A stretch of DNA of 40,072 nucleotides from Corallococcus terminator. Its GTDB lineage: Bacteria > Myxococcota > Myxococcia > Myxococcales > Myxococcaceae. Positions within the stretch are counted from its first letter, which is position 1, and every line of letters starts with the position of its first letter. The translations under genes were made by a program, and so were the position numbers. This document shows positions 8,457 through 17,425 of the stretch, in pieces. The stretch covers positions 1-40,072 of the forward strand of contig NZ_RAVZ01000041.1 in the NCBI RefSeq assembly GCF_003611635.1, in the 5' to 3' direction. Under the pieces are notes generated by a model. It had not been told where the DNA came from. It searched no databases and saw nothing but the letters and a program-made list of their open reading frames with translations.

Positions 8457-9416
8457 ATGGAAGCGCCGACGTACAGCTCGAAGCAGGTGGCCGAGATGCT
8501 CGGCGTGACTCCGAAGGGCATCCCCGCGGAGCTGCGCAAGGACAGCTACGGCCCCGACGACGTGTGGGAGCTGCGCACGACGCTCAACCGCTTCCCGCCC
8601 AGCGCGGGCCACCGCCGCCAGCTCTTCCTCAACTTCAAGGGCGGCACCGGCAAGACGTCGCTGTCCACCTCCTACGCGTGGCGCCTGGCGGAGCTGGGCT
8701 ACGCGGTGCTCCTCATCGACCTGGACAGCCAGGGCCACGCCACCAAGTGCCTGGGCTACGAGGGCGAGGACTTCGAGAAGACGCTCCTGGACGTGCTGGT
8801 GCGCAAGACGCCGCTCATCCAGGTGGTGCAGAAGTCCATGCTGCCCAACCTGGACTTCATCCCGTCCAACCTGAGCATGTCCACGGTGGACCTGGCGCTG
8901 ATGCCCATGGCTGGCCGCGAGTTCAAGCTGCGCAACGCGCTCAAGGACGTGGAGGCGCAGTACGACTTCATCGTCTTCGACGCGCCGCCGTCCTTCGGCC
9001 TGCTGAACCTCAACGCGCTGATGGCCGCGAACGACTTGTTCGTGCCGGTGCTCGCGGACTTCCTCTCCTTCCACGGCCTGAAGCTGCTGTTTGAAACGGT
9101 GCAGAGCCTGGAGGAGGACCTGAACCACGTGCTGGACCACGTGTTCATCGTGGTGAACTCCTTCAACGCCACCTTCAAGCTGGCGAAGGAGGCGCTGGAA
9201 GCCCTCCAGACGCACTACCCGGAGTACCTGCTGCCCACCATCATCCGGCAGTGCACCAAGTTCGCGCAGGCCTCCAGCGAGGGCCGCCCGGTGTTCGTGG
9301 CGGATCCGACGTCCAAGGGGGCCACCGACATCCAGGCCATGCTCGACAACGTGCTGCCGCGCCTGGTGGCCGCGCACGCTCCGCCCAAGAGCGGCGGCGC
9401 CACGAAAGCCGGCTGA
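8457..9416 (+). CDS. pomZ: PomZ: ParA/MinD-family ATPase for division-site positioning
   Basis: A 319-residue ParA-type ATPase. The deviant Walker A KGGTGKT puts G62 and K66 in place, the A-prime aspartate is D90 (IDLD90SQG), and the Walker B region is FIVFDAPPS. K268, a DNA-contact residue known from M. xanthus PomZ, is present at the same number, so the start at ATG 8457 (SD GAAGGG) gives exact agreement with the numbering I recall for PomZ. ATP-bound PomZ dimers bind the nucleoid non-specifically and tether the PomX/PomY cluster; hydrolysis moves the cluster to midcell. It lies between pomY and pomX with gaps of 47 and 9 bp. Confidence 0.96.
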   Translation: MEAPTYSSKQVAEMLGVTPKGIPAELRKDSYGPDDVWELRTTLNRFPPSAGHRRQLFLNFKGGTGKTSLSTSYAWRLAELGYAVLLIDLDSQGHATKCLGYEGEDFEKTLLDVLVRKTPLIQVVQKSMLPNLDFIPSNLSMSTVDLALMPMAGREFKLRNALKDVEAQYDFIVFDAPPSFGLLNLNALMAANDLFVPVLADFLSFHGLKLLFETVQSLEEDLNHVLDHVFIVVNSFNATFKLAKEALEALQTHYPEYLLPTIIRQCTKFAQASSEGRPVFVADPTSKGATDIQAMLDNVLPRLVAAHAPPKSGGATKAG

Positions 9417-9425
9417 GATTCCGCC

Positions 9426-10994
9426 ATGAAGAAAGCCTTCGAACAGAACGTGTCCCGCGCGAAGCCGCGCCTCCGCCTGGGGGCGTTCACCGGCGCCCTC
9501 GACCCGGCCGAACCCACGGCGCCCGCCGCCGAGTCCGCCCCGGAAGCCCCTCCGCCCGTCGCGGAGTCGCCGGACCTGTCCGCGGAGGTGCGTGCCCGCA
9601 TCGAACGCGGCCGGGCCCCGCGTCCCACGGCCGCCGAGGCCATCGAGGCCGCGCTGAACGCGCCCTCCGCCCGCGCGCAGTCGCCGCAGGCCGCCCAGGG
9701 GTTGCCGGCGGTGACGGCGCCCACGTTCTCGCCGGTGTCCCACGCGCTGTCCGCGCTGGTGTCCCCGGAGGCGCGGCAGGAAGAGGAAGAAGCGCCGCCC
9801 GAGCCGTGGCTGGAGCACGAGTCTCCAGAGGCCGCGCCCGCCTGGAACGTGGCGGCGACCCAGCCCGCGGAGGAGTCCGCCTGGGACGCGGAGGCCGTGT
9901 CCCCCGTCTCACACCGCGAGGTCGCCGAAGCGGTCGCGGCGTCCGCGTGGAGCGTCTCCGCGGCGCACGTCGCGCAATTGAATGAGTCCACGCTGGAGTC
10001 CTTCGCCGTGGAGCCGGTGGCCACCGAGCCGACGCACGCGCGCTCCGAGTCCGCCGCGCCGACGCAGGCCCCGCCGGTCACCTTCGCTTCGCCGCCCCCG
10101 GCGATGGCGCGGGCGGAAGCCCCCCGGGCCGAGCCGGTCACCTTCGCCGGGCCCCCGCCAGCGGTACAGTTCGATGGACGGATGGGCGTTCAGGCCCTCC
10201 GCATGCCCGAGGCCGAGCCCATGACGACGTACGCTGCCGTCCAGGCCACCACCGTCACCACCGCCGAGCCGGTGGCCCGACAGGAGGCCCCGCCAGCCCA
10301 GGTCGAAGTGCAGACGCCCGCCCCTCCGCACGAGGCCATGGACTCCGAGTCCCGCCGCGAGCGCCTCAAGGCCCGCCTCAAGGCGGTGCGCGAGAACCCG
10401 CGTCCGGAGCCGCTGCCCGCCACCGTCGCGGAAGCCGGCCAGCGCGCGGTGGAGCGCATCACCCACCTCCAGTCGGACCTCACCAAGGTCAAGGCGCTCA
10501 ACCTCACGCTCACCCAGGACCTGGAGGTGGCGCGCCGTCAGGCGGAGAAGGCCACCGAGGAAGCCCGGCTGCGCATGGACGAGGCGCGCCGCCTCACCGC
10601 GGAGATGGAAGGCCGCGTGAAGCTGCTCGCCGACCTGGAGCGTGAGTTGGCCGCCCTGGAAGGCGAGCGCGACGAAGCGCTGCTGTCACTCCAGGAGTCC
10701 CGTCAGGCCCTCCAGGCCGCGTCGAAGGAACACGACTCGCTGGAGCAGGTGGTGGCGCGCGGCAAGCAGGCCCTGGCCGACAGCCTCGCGGAGGAGGAGC
10801 GCCTCGCCGTGGAGCTGGAGAGCGCCAAGGACGAGTCCGCGTCCCTGCGCCGCGCGGTGGAGACGCTCCAGGGCGAGCGCGACGTGCTGGCCCAGCAGGT
10901 CGCGTCCCTCACCGCCGAACGCGCGGAACTGCTGGAGGCGCGCAAGGCCCTGGAGTCCGTGCACCGCGCCCTGAGCCAGGCCACGATGCGCTGA
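9426..10994 (+). CDS. pomX: PomX: scaffold and PomZ ATPase-activating protein
   Basis: A 522-residue protein. The extreme N-terminus MKKAFEQNVSRAKPRLRLG matches the short conserved PomX peptide that stimulates PomZ, including the key basic residues K13 and R15. A long Ala/Pro/Glu-rich region, probably disordered, covers residues about 20-300. The C-terminal half (about 310-520) is a continuous coiled coil, rich in E, R, L and A heptads, that in M. xanthus forms filaments and binds PomY and PomZ. The central region seems longer than in the roughly 400-residue M. xanthus protein (from memory). It begins 9 bp after pomZ and is the last gene of the operon. Confidence 0.93.
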   Translation: MKKAFEQNVSRAKPRLRLGAFTGALDPAEPTAPAAESAPEAPPPVAESPDLSAEVRARIERGRAPRPTAAEAIEAALNAPSARAQSPQAAQGLPAVTAPTFSPVSHALSALVSPEARQEEEEAPPEPWLEHESPEAAPAWNVAATQPAEESAWDAEAVSPVSHREVAEAVAASAWSVSAAHVAQLNESTLESFAVEPVATEPTHARSESAAPTQAPPVTFASPPPAMARAEAPRAEPVTFAGPPPAVQFDGRMGVQALRMPEAEPMTTYAAVQATTVTTAEPVARQEAPPAQVEVQTPAPPHEAMDSESRRERLKARLKAVRENPRPEPLPATVAEAGQRAVERITHLQSDLTKVKALNLTLTQDLEVARRQAEKATEEARLRMDEARRLTAEMEGRVKLLADLERELAALEGERDEALLSLQESRQALQAASKEHDSLEQVVARGKQALADSLAEEERLAVELESAKDESASLRRAVETLQGERDVLAQQVASLTAERAELLEARKALESVHRALSQATMR

Positions 10995-10998
10995 CGGT

Positions 10999-11022
10999 GC
11001 CCCGCGAAGGACGGCGCGGGGC
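10999..11022. terminator. Hairpin terminator between pomX and the M48 protease gene
   Basis: Perfect 8-bp stem GCCCCGCG / CGCGGGGC with loop AAGGACGG, placed in the 42-bp gap between two converging genes. It could serve both strands. There is only a weak T-rich stretch (TGCTTCTC) on the plus side. Confidence 0.6.
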
Positions 11023-11036
11023 TGCTTCTCCCGCGC

Positions 11037-12044
11037 CTACTTCGCGTCCTTCGCCACGCCCGTGGACTTCGCGTCCGGGGTCTTCAACGTGGCGAAGCTG
11101 GCGGGCAGCTCGGGGCTCTTCGGATCCGCGGGGAGCTCCAGCTCCACGAAGCTTCCCGGGGGCTGGGCCTTCGACAGGGCCTTGAGGTACTTCCGGATGC
11201 GGTCCTGACGGGCCTTGCTCTTCGGGTGGTTCGAAAAACCGCCCCCGACGTTGCCCGTCTTCCCGAGCAGCGCGATGTATTGCTCCGGGTCGTAGCCTGA
11301 GGAGAGCATGAGCTGGACGGCCATCTCGTCCGCTTCGAACTCCTGGTTCTGGTTGTTGCCCGCCATGACGACCTTCAGGGTCGCCTTGACGATGTGCTCC
11401 ATCATCCCCGTGTCCGCATCCAGGTCCAGCGAGCCATCGGACTTGCTCGCGGCGTCGATGGACTGCTTGAGCCGGGGGGAGAGGATTCCACCCACTGCCG
11501 CGCTCTTGCAGAGCGCGACCTTGACCGAGGCGTACTGGTGCAGGGCGTGCTTGAGCACCACATGGGCAACCTCATGCGCGAGCACGCCCGCGAGCTGCCC
11601 TTCGTTGTCCACCTGCTCCAGCAGCTTGCGCGACACCAGCACGTAGCCCCCCGGCGCGGACACGGCATTGAGCGCCTCCGTGTCGTTCAACACGCCGAAA
11701 TTCCACGTGAGGGTTGGACGCTGCGACTGGGCCGCGAGGTTGCGGCCCACCGTGTTGATGTACACGTGCACCTGCTCATCCGTCTTGTTGCGCAACAGCA
11801 GCCCACCGCCGCCCTGCACGAAGTGGATGGTCAGCGCGCTGCCCAGCGCGTACTCCTCATTCACCGCGGGCTCCGCGCCCAGCTTGGAGCACTGACCTAC
11901 CTCGTCGATGCCCTGGACGGCCCGGCTCGCGACATTGTTCGAGTTCACTGGCACGAGGGTCTTCGCCGCGCTCCTGACCCGGACGCAGGACGTCAGCCCC
12001 AGCCCCAGGCCCATCACCACCAGCACCTTCAACCCGGCGCGCAT
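11037..12044 (-). CDS. M48-family metalloprotease lipoprotein
   Basis: A 335-residue predicted periplasmic zinc peptidase anchored by lipid. The signal peptide ends in the lipobox LTSC (C20). The zinc motif HEVAH is at 157-161 and the third ligand is probably E235 in QEFEADEMA, the arrangement of M48/BepA-Loi-type proteases that handle outer-membrane proteins. The tail after about residue 290 is Pro/Lys-rich. Its ATG shares one base with the TGA of the upstream SH3-like gene (TGATG), indicating translational coupling. It is the last gene of a three-gene minus-strand unit with the CHASE2 cyclase. Confidence 0.92.
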   Translation of the reverse strand: MRAGLKVLVVMGLGLGLTSCVRVRSAAKTLVPVNSNNVASRAVQGIDEVGQCSKLGAEPAVNEEYALGSALTIHFVQGGGGLLLRNKTDEQVHVYINTVGRNLAAQSQRPTLTWNFGVLNDTEALNAVSAPGGYVLVSRKLLEQVDNEGQLAGVLAHEVAHVVLKHALHQYASVKVALCKSAAVGGILSPRLKQSIDAASKSDGSLDLDADTGMMEHIVKATLKVVMAGNNQNQEFEADEMAVQLMLSSGYDPEQYIALLGKTGNVGGGFSNHPKSKARQDRIRKYLKALSKAQPPGSFVELELPADPKSPELPASFATLKTPDAKSTGVAKDAK

Positions 12045-12631
12045 CACTTCGTCTCCTTCCGCGCCGGCGTGACGCCCTTCGCGTTGGCCTGCGCCCCGGT
12101 CTTCGTGTCCGGTCCCACCACCGGGAACAGCCCTGCCTGCTTCACGTGCTCGGCGATCACCTTGGGCGAGACGCCCGTGGCCAGCTTCTCCATGGATTTG
12201 ATCTGCTCCACCGCCTTCGCGTAGTCGCCCCCTTGTCCCCGGCCGTACTTCTCCGCCCCGGGGCTCAGCGCCTTCACCGCCGCACCGCTGGACACGAAGG
12301 CCGCCGGATCGACGGCGCGCGTCTGCCCGTCCTTCGCCACCAGCTCCATGTTGGGCGGCTTCGTGGACAGGTTCGTCTGGAACACGTACCCGGGCTTGCC
12401 CTTGGGCTCGGTGACGAGGTGCCACTGCTTGTCCGTAGGGGCCGCGCCCTTCCACGTCACCTGCTGTCCGGGCTGGAGCACCACCACCACGTTCGCCGTG
12501 GCCTCCGGGCTTGCGAGGACGCGCGTATTGCGCGCCTTCACGTAGAGCTTCTCACCGGGCTTCGCCGCCCACGCCGCCGCTGCTGGCACCCCCAGCGCCA
12601 GCAGCAGGACGCCCATCGTCAGTCGCTTCAT
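12044..12631 (-). CDS. Secreted SH3-like domain protein
   Basis: A 195-residue exported protein. A signal peptide (MKRLTMGVLLLALGVPAAA, cleavage likely near AWA-AK) precedes a bacterial SH3-like fold at about 30-95, with VKARNTRVLASPEA, VVVLQPGQQVTW and GYVFQTNL. The remainder is Ala/Lys-rich and probably helical. Bacterial SH3 domains usually bind peptidoglycan or protein partners in the envelope. The ATG at 12629-12631 has the SD GGGGAG. It lies 27 bp after the cyclase stop and is coupled to the M48 protease, so cyclase, SH3 protein and protease probably act in one envelope process (inference). Confidence 0.85.
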   Translation of the reverse strand: MKRLTMGVLLLALGVPAAAAWAAKPGEKLYVKARNTRVLASPEATANVVVVLQPGQQVTWKGAAPTDKQWHLVTEPKGKPGYVFQTNLSTKPPNMELVAKDGQTRAVDPAAFVSSGAAVKALSPGAEKYGRGQGGDYAKAVEQIKSMEKLATGVSPKVIAEHVKQAGLFPVVGPDTKTGAQANAKGVTPARKETK

Positions 12632-12658
12632 GGTCGTGCTCCCCAACTTCCTACGCCG

Positions 12659-15001
12659 TCACTTCTCAAGATTCGCCACGCCGTCGAATTTTTCGGGCGG
12701 TGACTCCTGGTACTCCCGGCAGCGCTCCAGCAGCTTCCCCGTGGGCCCATCCTCTGGCGCCCTCGCTGCCTCCGCCTCCAGCACCGCCGCCGCGTCCGCG
12801 AACCTCGCCCGCCGGAACAGCTCCAGGGCCTCATGGTAGTGCGTCACCGTGCGCTGCTGCTCCGGCGACAACTGGCCCTTGAGCGCGAGCAGCTCATACA
12901 CCGTGACGGCCTCCGTCTTGCCCGCCACCCGCACGCGGTCCAACTCGCGCACCTCGATGTGGTCCTTCGCCAGTTCGTACGTGCGCGGGCCAATCATGAT
13001 GACCGACCCGTAGGCCTTGTTCGCGCCCTCCAGTCGCGCGGCCAGGTTCATCCCGTCGCCAATGGCCGTGTAGCTGAAGAGCTGGTCGCTGCCGAAGTTG
13101 CCCACGAAGTTCACCGCGCTGTTCAGGCCGATGCGCGTGTACACGTCCGGGAAGCCCTTCTGGCGGAAGTCCACGCGCAGGGCCTCCACCGCCGCCTTCG
13201 CCGCCAGCGCGCCCCGGCACGCTCGGATGGCGTGGTCCTCCTGGTCCATGGGCGCGCCGAACAGGCACACCACCGCGTCGCCGATGTACTTGTCCAGGCA
13301 CCCGCCCTCGTGCAGCAGCGTCCCGCTCACCGTCGTCAGGTAGGTGTTGAGGATGCGCACCAGTTGGCGCGGATCCTCCTTGAAGCGCTCGCTGAAGGTG
13401 GAGAAGCCGCGGATGTCGCTGAAGAAGGCGGTGATCTCCTTGTTCTCCCCATCCAGGCGCGGAAGCTGGCGCGAGCGGATCATCTGCTCCACCAGCTTCG
13501 GCTCCATGAAGTGGCTGAACGCCTGTCGGATGAACTTCGTCTCGCGGTTGGCCACCAGGTGGTTGAAGGCCAGTGCCGCCACGCTGGCGCCAATGCCCGC
13601 GAGCGACGGCATCGCGGTGAGCACATGCGTGTGCGACGTCTTGAGGACCCACCCCATGAGCACGTACAGCCCGAACACCAGGCCCACGGGCCACGCCACC
13701 TCCAGCGGCGCCCAGCGCGCCGTCATCAACAGCACCGCCGACAGCAGCGCGGCCAGGAAGGCGATGCCCAGGTCCACGCTCCAGTGCGCGCGGGTGATGA
13801 ACTGGCCGGCCAGGAACGTCTCCATCACGGCGGCCTGCTTCGCGACCCCCGGCTCCGTGGAGGAGAAGGGCGTCGCCTTGATGTCATTGAGGCCCGGTGT
13901 GGTGCCGCCGATGATGACCACCTTTCCCCGGAAGGTGTCCGCGGCCAGCTCCAACGGCTCGCCCTTCTTGCGGTGGATCCAATCCTGGAGCACTTCGATG
14001 AGGCGCACCATCGGGTAGCGCTGGTGCAGCGGGCCGCCGTAGTCCAGCGCCGCGCTGCCGTCCGGATCCACAAGCCACGTCCGCTCGCCCAGCCGCAGCG
14101 TGCGGCCGGAGAAGGTGACCTCCTTCGCGCCCAGCAGGTCCGCCATCATGCGCACCGGCAGCGTCACGTAGGTGTTGATGCCATCCGAGTACGCGAAGCG
14201 CGTGCGGCGCATGGTGCCGTCCGTGTCCGCCTCCGTGTCCACCAGCCCGAAGCCCTGCACCGCTCCTATCAGGGCGGGAATGGGCAGCACCGGGTTGCGC
14301 GGCTCCAGCCTGCCTTGGTTCGACATGTACAGGAGTTCGGGCAGGGGCTGGCCGTCCGTCCGGCTCGCCGGAAACGCGAGCGCCCTGGCTTGGGCATCGA
14401 GCGTGGGCGTGGCCGTCGCGGGGCCATCCTCGAACTCCTCCGGGAACGTGTCGTCCTGCGACGGAGGCGAGACCGGGGGCGCCGCTTCGGGCGTGGCCAG
14501 CGGCACGGGGGCCTGGAAGTCCACGGGGGGCAGGGAGGGCGCGTTGCCGTTGGTCGCCATGCCCAGGTAGAAGGGCATGCCCGTCTCGCGCAGCACCTGC
14601 GCGAACCCCAGGTCGGCGGATTCGTCCGACGCGCGCTCGTCCATCACCGCGTCGAAGAGGACCGCCTTCGCGCCCGCCGCCTTCAGCTCCTGCACGATGC
14701 TCGCCCACAGCGTGCGCGTGTACGGCCAGTTGCCGAAGTTGATGCGCAGTTGTTCGTTCTTGCTGATGCGGTCGAGGGTGGTCTGGTCGATGGCCACCAC
14801 CACCACGTGCGAGGACGGCTTCCGGCCCACCAGGTATGTGTTCAGGGCCCGGTCGTAGGCGCCGTGCTCCGGTACCTCCAGCAGGCGGGTGCCGTACTGA
14901 CAGGCCCCCGCGACGAGCGTCGCCACCAGCGCGATCCCGAGCATCACCCGCCCATGGTCGCGCCAGCGCTGCTGGATGGTCTTCCACGGCTCACCGGCCA
15001 A
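12659..15001 (-). CDS. CHASE2-domain class III adenylate cyclase
   Basis: A 780-residue receptor cyclase. After one N-terminal membrane helix (about 19-36) comes a large extracytoplasmic CHASE2 sensor (about 40-400), then about three membrane helices (410-480), and a class III nucleotide cyclase domain (about 515-710). Metal-binding aspartates D529 (FFSDIRGF) and D575 (KYIGDAV), substrate-selecting K571, and the transition-state pair N652/R656 (MNLAARLE) are present. The residue that often is Asp or Thr before YTAIGD is S643; with K571 kept, ATP is the likely substrate. A short helical tail may be a TPR fragment. It heads an operon with the SH3 and M48 genes. Confidence 0.93.
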   Translation of the reverse strand: MAGEPWKTIQQRWRDHGRVMLGIALVATLVAGACQYGTRLLEVPEHGAYDRALNTYLVGRKPSSHVVVVAIDQTTLDRISKNEQLRINFGNWPYTRTLWASIVQELKAAGAKAVLFDAVMDERASDESADLGFAQVLRETGMPFYLGMATNGNAPSLPPVDFQAPVPLATPEAAPPVSPPSQDDTFPEEFEDGPATATPTLDAQARALAFPASRTDGQPLPELLYMSNQGRLEPRNPVLPIPALIGAVQGFGLVDTEADTDGTMRRTRFAYSDGINTYVTLPVRMMADLLGAKEVTFSGRTLRLGERTWLVDPDGSAALDYGGPLHQRYPMVRLIEVLQDWIHRKKGEPLELAADTFRGKVVIIGGTTPGLNDIKATPFSSTEPGVAKQAAVMETFLAGQFITRAHWSVDLGIAFLAALLSAVLLMTARWAPLEVAWPVGLVFGLYVLMGWVLKTSHTHVLTAMPSLAGIGASVAALAFNHLVANRETKFIRQAFSHFMEPKLVEQMIRSRQLPRLDGENKEITAFFSDIRGFSTFSERFKEDPRQLVRILNTYLTTVSGTLLHEGGCLDKYIGDAVVCLFGAPMDQEDHAIRACRGALAAKAAVEALRVDFRQKGFPDVYTRIGLNSAVNFVGNFGSDQLFSYTAIGDGMNLAARLEGANKAYGSVIMIGPRTYELAKDHIEVRELDRVRVAGKTEAVTVYELLALKGQLSPEQQRTVTHYHEALELFRRARFADAAAVLEAEAARAPEDGPTGKLLERCREYQESPPEKFDGVANLEK

Positions 15002-15286
15002 GGCCCCTCCCCAAAGAGGTCACGGCCGGAACGCTACCCCAAGGGGCCGGGCTTCGCGGCATCCCGGGAGCCCTTCGGTGTCGGACCTCCCTCCAGGAGG
15101 GGCCGTCAGAGAGGTGAGAGCAGGAGTCCTTGCGAGCCTTTGGAGCCCCTGGCGTCCCGCCGGCCAGCGCAGAGCGGGGTGTTGCCGTCCCCAGGGGGCC
15201 GCCGGACCTTGCGTGAACAGGGCGCGGCCGCGGCCCTCTTGCGTCGCATGGGTCGCGCCTTCCCACCCCCGTTCAAGGAGCACCTC

Positions 15287-16486
15287 GTGGCTTTGGATCT
15301 CTTCCAAGAAAAAGGCATTCCCCTGGAGCGGCAGGTCTTCACCTGGAAGGACCTGGTGCGCAGGCCCTACAGCAAGCTGGACGATGATGCGTTCACCCGG
15401 ACGCGCGTCATCCTGATGAACGGCATCGAAGCGGATGCGCTGCGCATGAAGCACATCTTCGCGCGGCTCAACCGGGAACTGCGGCCCCACCTGGCGCTGG
15501 TGCGGCGCGCGGAGCACCACCAGCAGACGATGGTCAACTGGCTCAACCCGCCGGACCAGAGCCCCCTCGAAACGACGCTTGGCTTCGAGCAGTTGGCCAT
15601 CGAAGCGACCGCCAGCGTGGCCATCCATGAGCCAGACCCCTATCTGGCCCAGACCTACCGGTTCGGGATGCTGGAGGACTTCGACCACCTGTACCGCTAC
15701 TCGGCGCTCTACGACCGGGTGGAGGGCAAGGACCCCAACAACCTCATCCAGTCCTATTCGGACATCCGTCCCGGACGCCCCACGTCGCTGGAGCACCGCC
15801 ATCCGCTGGATGACGTGCGCACGCCCTACGACCACAAGACGGCGGATCCGCTGTCCAAGCTGCACGCCATCACCATCACCGCGTCCGAGTTCCAGACGCA
15901 CGACTACTACATGACCGTGGGCCCCCAGTTCGCGGACCCCGTCGCGCGACAGCTCTACGCGGAGATCGCCTCCATCGAGGAGCAGCACGTCACCCAGTAC
16001 GGCTCGCTCTGCGATCCGGACGAATCCATGCTGGAGAAGTGGCTGCTGCACGAGGCCGCGGAGGTCTACAACTACTACTCGTGCCTCGCGTATGAGACGA
16101 ACCCGCACGTGAAGGCAGTGTGGCAGCGCTTCGTGGACTACGAGCTGGGCCACCTGCACTACGTGATGGAGCTGTTCAAGGAGATGGAGCAGCGCGACCC
16201 GGCGGAGGTGCTGCCCCGCACGCTCCCGGAGCCCATCGCGTTCAAGGAGCACCGCGAGTTCGTGCGCAAGGTGCTCGCGCAGGAGGTGGACATGCGCTCC
16301 AACGGTCCGGACTACGTGGCGCGGCTGCCGGAAGGCCACCGCTCAAGCATCTACCAGGCGCAGCTCAATTCGGAAGGGTCGCCGTCGGAGACGGTGGCGG
16401 CCGGTTACCACTGGAGGCCGGGCACGGAGCTCGCGGCGAAGGCGGAGCGCATGGGTTCGGTGCAGGAAGGCAGGAGGCTGCAATGA
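15287..16486 (+). CDS. Large ferritin-like domain protein
   Basis: A 399-residue, mainly helical protein with repeated carboxylate/histidine pairs typical of ferritin-like diiron bundles: AEHHQQ (about 75-80), LEDFDHLYRY (about 129-138), SIEEQHVTQYG and YELGHLHYV. Two four-helix bundles may be present, one in each half. The chemistry (oxidase, peroxidase or iron storage) is not evident. The start is GTG 15287, placed 6 nt behind a perfect AAGGAG; the frame stays open upstream only because it runs antisense to the cyclase gene. The stop overlaps the next ferritin-like gene by ATGA, so the two are coupled and may form a complex. Confidence 0.78.
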   Translation: MALDLFQEKGIPLERQVFTWKDLVRRPYSKLDDDAFTRTRVILMNGIEADALRMKHIFARLNRELRPHLALVRRAEHHQQTMVNWLNPPDQSPLETTLGFEQLAIEATASVAIHEPDPYLAQTYRFGMLEDFDHLYRYSALYDRVEGKDPNNLIQSYSDIRPGRPTSLEHRHPLDDVRTPYDHKTADPLSKLHAITITASEFQTHDYYMTVGPQFADPVARQLYAEIASIEEQHVTQYGSLCDPDESMLEKWLLHEAAEVYNYYSCLAYETNPHVKAVWQRFVDYELGHLHYVMELFKEMEQRDPAEVLPRTLPEPIAFKEHREFVRKVLAQEVDMRSNGPDYVARLPEGHRSSIYQAQLNSEGSPSETVAAGYHWRPGTELAAKAERMGSVQEGRRLQ

Positions 16487-17247
16487 GCAAGGACACCGTC
16501 GCCGACATGGGACTGAACCGCACCGGCATCAAGACCTCCCCCATCGACAGCAAGGACATCGTCCAGGAGGCGCAGCGCGCGCCGCCCAGCAGTCCGGGGG
16601 ATGCGCAGGGCATCCACCGGGTGCGCCAGCAGTACGCGCGGGAAGCGGACGGACTGGGCCACGTGCCTCCGCCGTCCAGCTTGAAGGGCGTGGCGAAGAC
16701 CGCGGCGGGCCTGCTCAAGGGACAGAAGTCCACCGTGTTCATCGACAAGCTGGGGGAGCGGCTCGCCTTCGAGCGCACCGGCGTCCGGCTCTACGAAGGT
16801 GCCCTCTCCAAACTGGAGGTGTACGGAAGCTGGGAGGGCGGACCGTCCCGTGAGCTGCTCACGAAGATCCTCGATGACGAACTCAGCCACTTCGCGCTCA
16901 TGACGGAGACCCTCCAGGGCCTGGGCGCGGACCCCACGGCGATGACGCCGTCGGCGGATCTCTCCGCCGTCATCTCCCAGGGCGTGCCCGCCGCCATCGC
17001 GGATGCGCGCACCAACCTGCGCCAGTGCATGGAGGCGCTGCTGGTGGCGGAGCTGACCGACAACGCGAGCTGGGAGCTGCTCATCGACCTGGCGCGCGGA
17101 CTGGGGCACGACACGCTCGCGGACCGCTTCCAGTTGGCCCTGGACGCGGAGGCCGAACACCTGTCGCTCGTGAAGGGCTGGCTCGCGGCGGGCGTGGCCA
17201 CCGAAGCCCGCGCTCCCCTGGAGTCCGCGTCCGTCCCCGCCCCTTGA
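16483..17247 (+). CDS. Second ferritin-like protein, coupled to the first
   Basis: A 254-residue protein. An unstructured N-terminus (about 1-75) is followed by helices carrying ferritin-like E/H pairs: ERLAFERTGVRLYE, DDELSHFALM (ExxH), ELTDNASWELL and AEAEHLSLV (ExxH). This is the one-bundle diiron pattern of rubrerythrin/Dps-like helical proteins. The ATG overlaps the previous stop (ATGA) and follows AGGAGG, so both genes are made together. A role in iron handling or oxidative stress is inferred only from the fold. Confidence 0.78.
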   Translation: MSKDTVADMGLNRTGIKTSPIDSKDIVQEAQRAPPSSPGDAQGIHRVRQQYAREADGLGHVPPPSSLKGVAKTAAGLLKGQKSTVFIDKLGERLAFERTGVRLYEGALSKLEVYGSWEGGPSRELLTKILDDELSHFALMTETLQGLGADPTAMTPSADLSAVISQGVPAAIADARTNLRQCMEALLVAELTDNASWELLIDLARGLGHDTLADRFQLALDAEAEHLSLVKGWLAAGVATEARAPLESASVPAP

Positions 17248-17425
17248 GGCGTGCAGCCGGGCCCGGGGAGGCCGTTGCGTTGGGCATGACCCACTGTCGG
17301 TCGGGAGTGTTCACGAAGCGGACTCCCTGGGCCACGGGCAGGCAGGCACGCATGGCCTTGGGTGGCGGGAGGACACAGCTTGTGGCTTCGCCCACGACTT
17401 CTTCACGGGCAGGGAGGGACACGCC

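Noticed and set aside
12833-15286. Very long plus-strand open frame in front of the ferritin-like gene
   Set aside because: It runs antisense to the CHASE2 cyclase gene, is very rich in Arg, His and Val and lacks domains; it is a GC-bias shadow. The real gene begins at GTG 15287.
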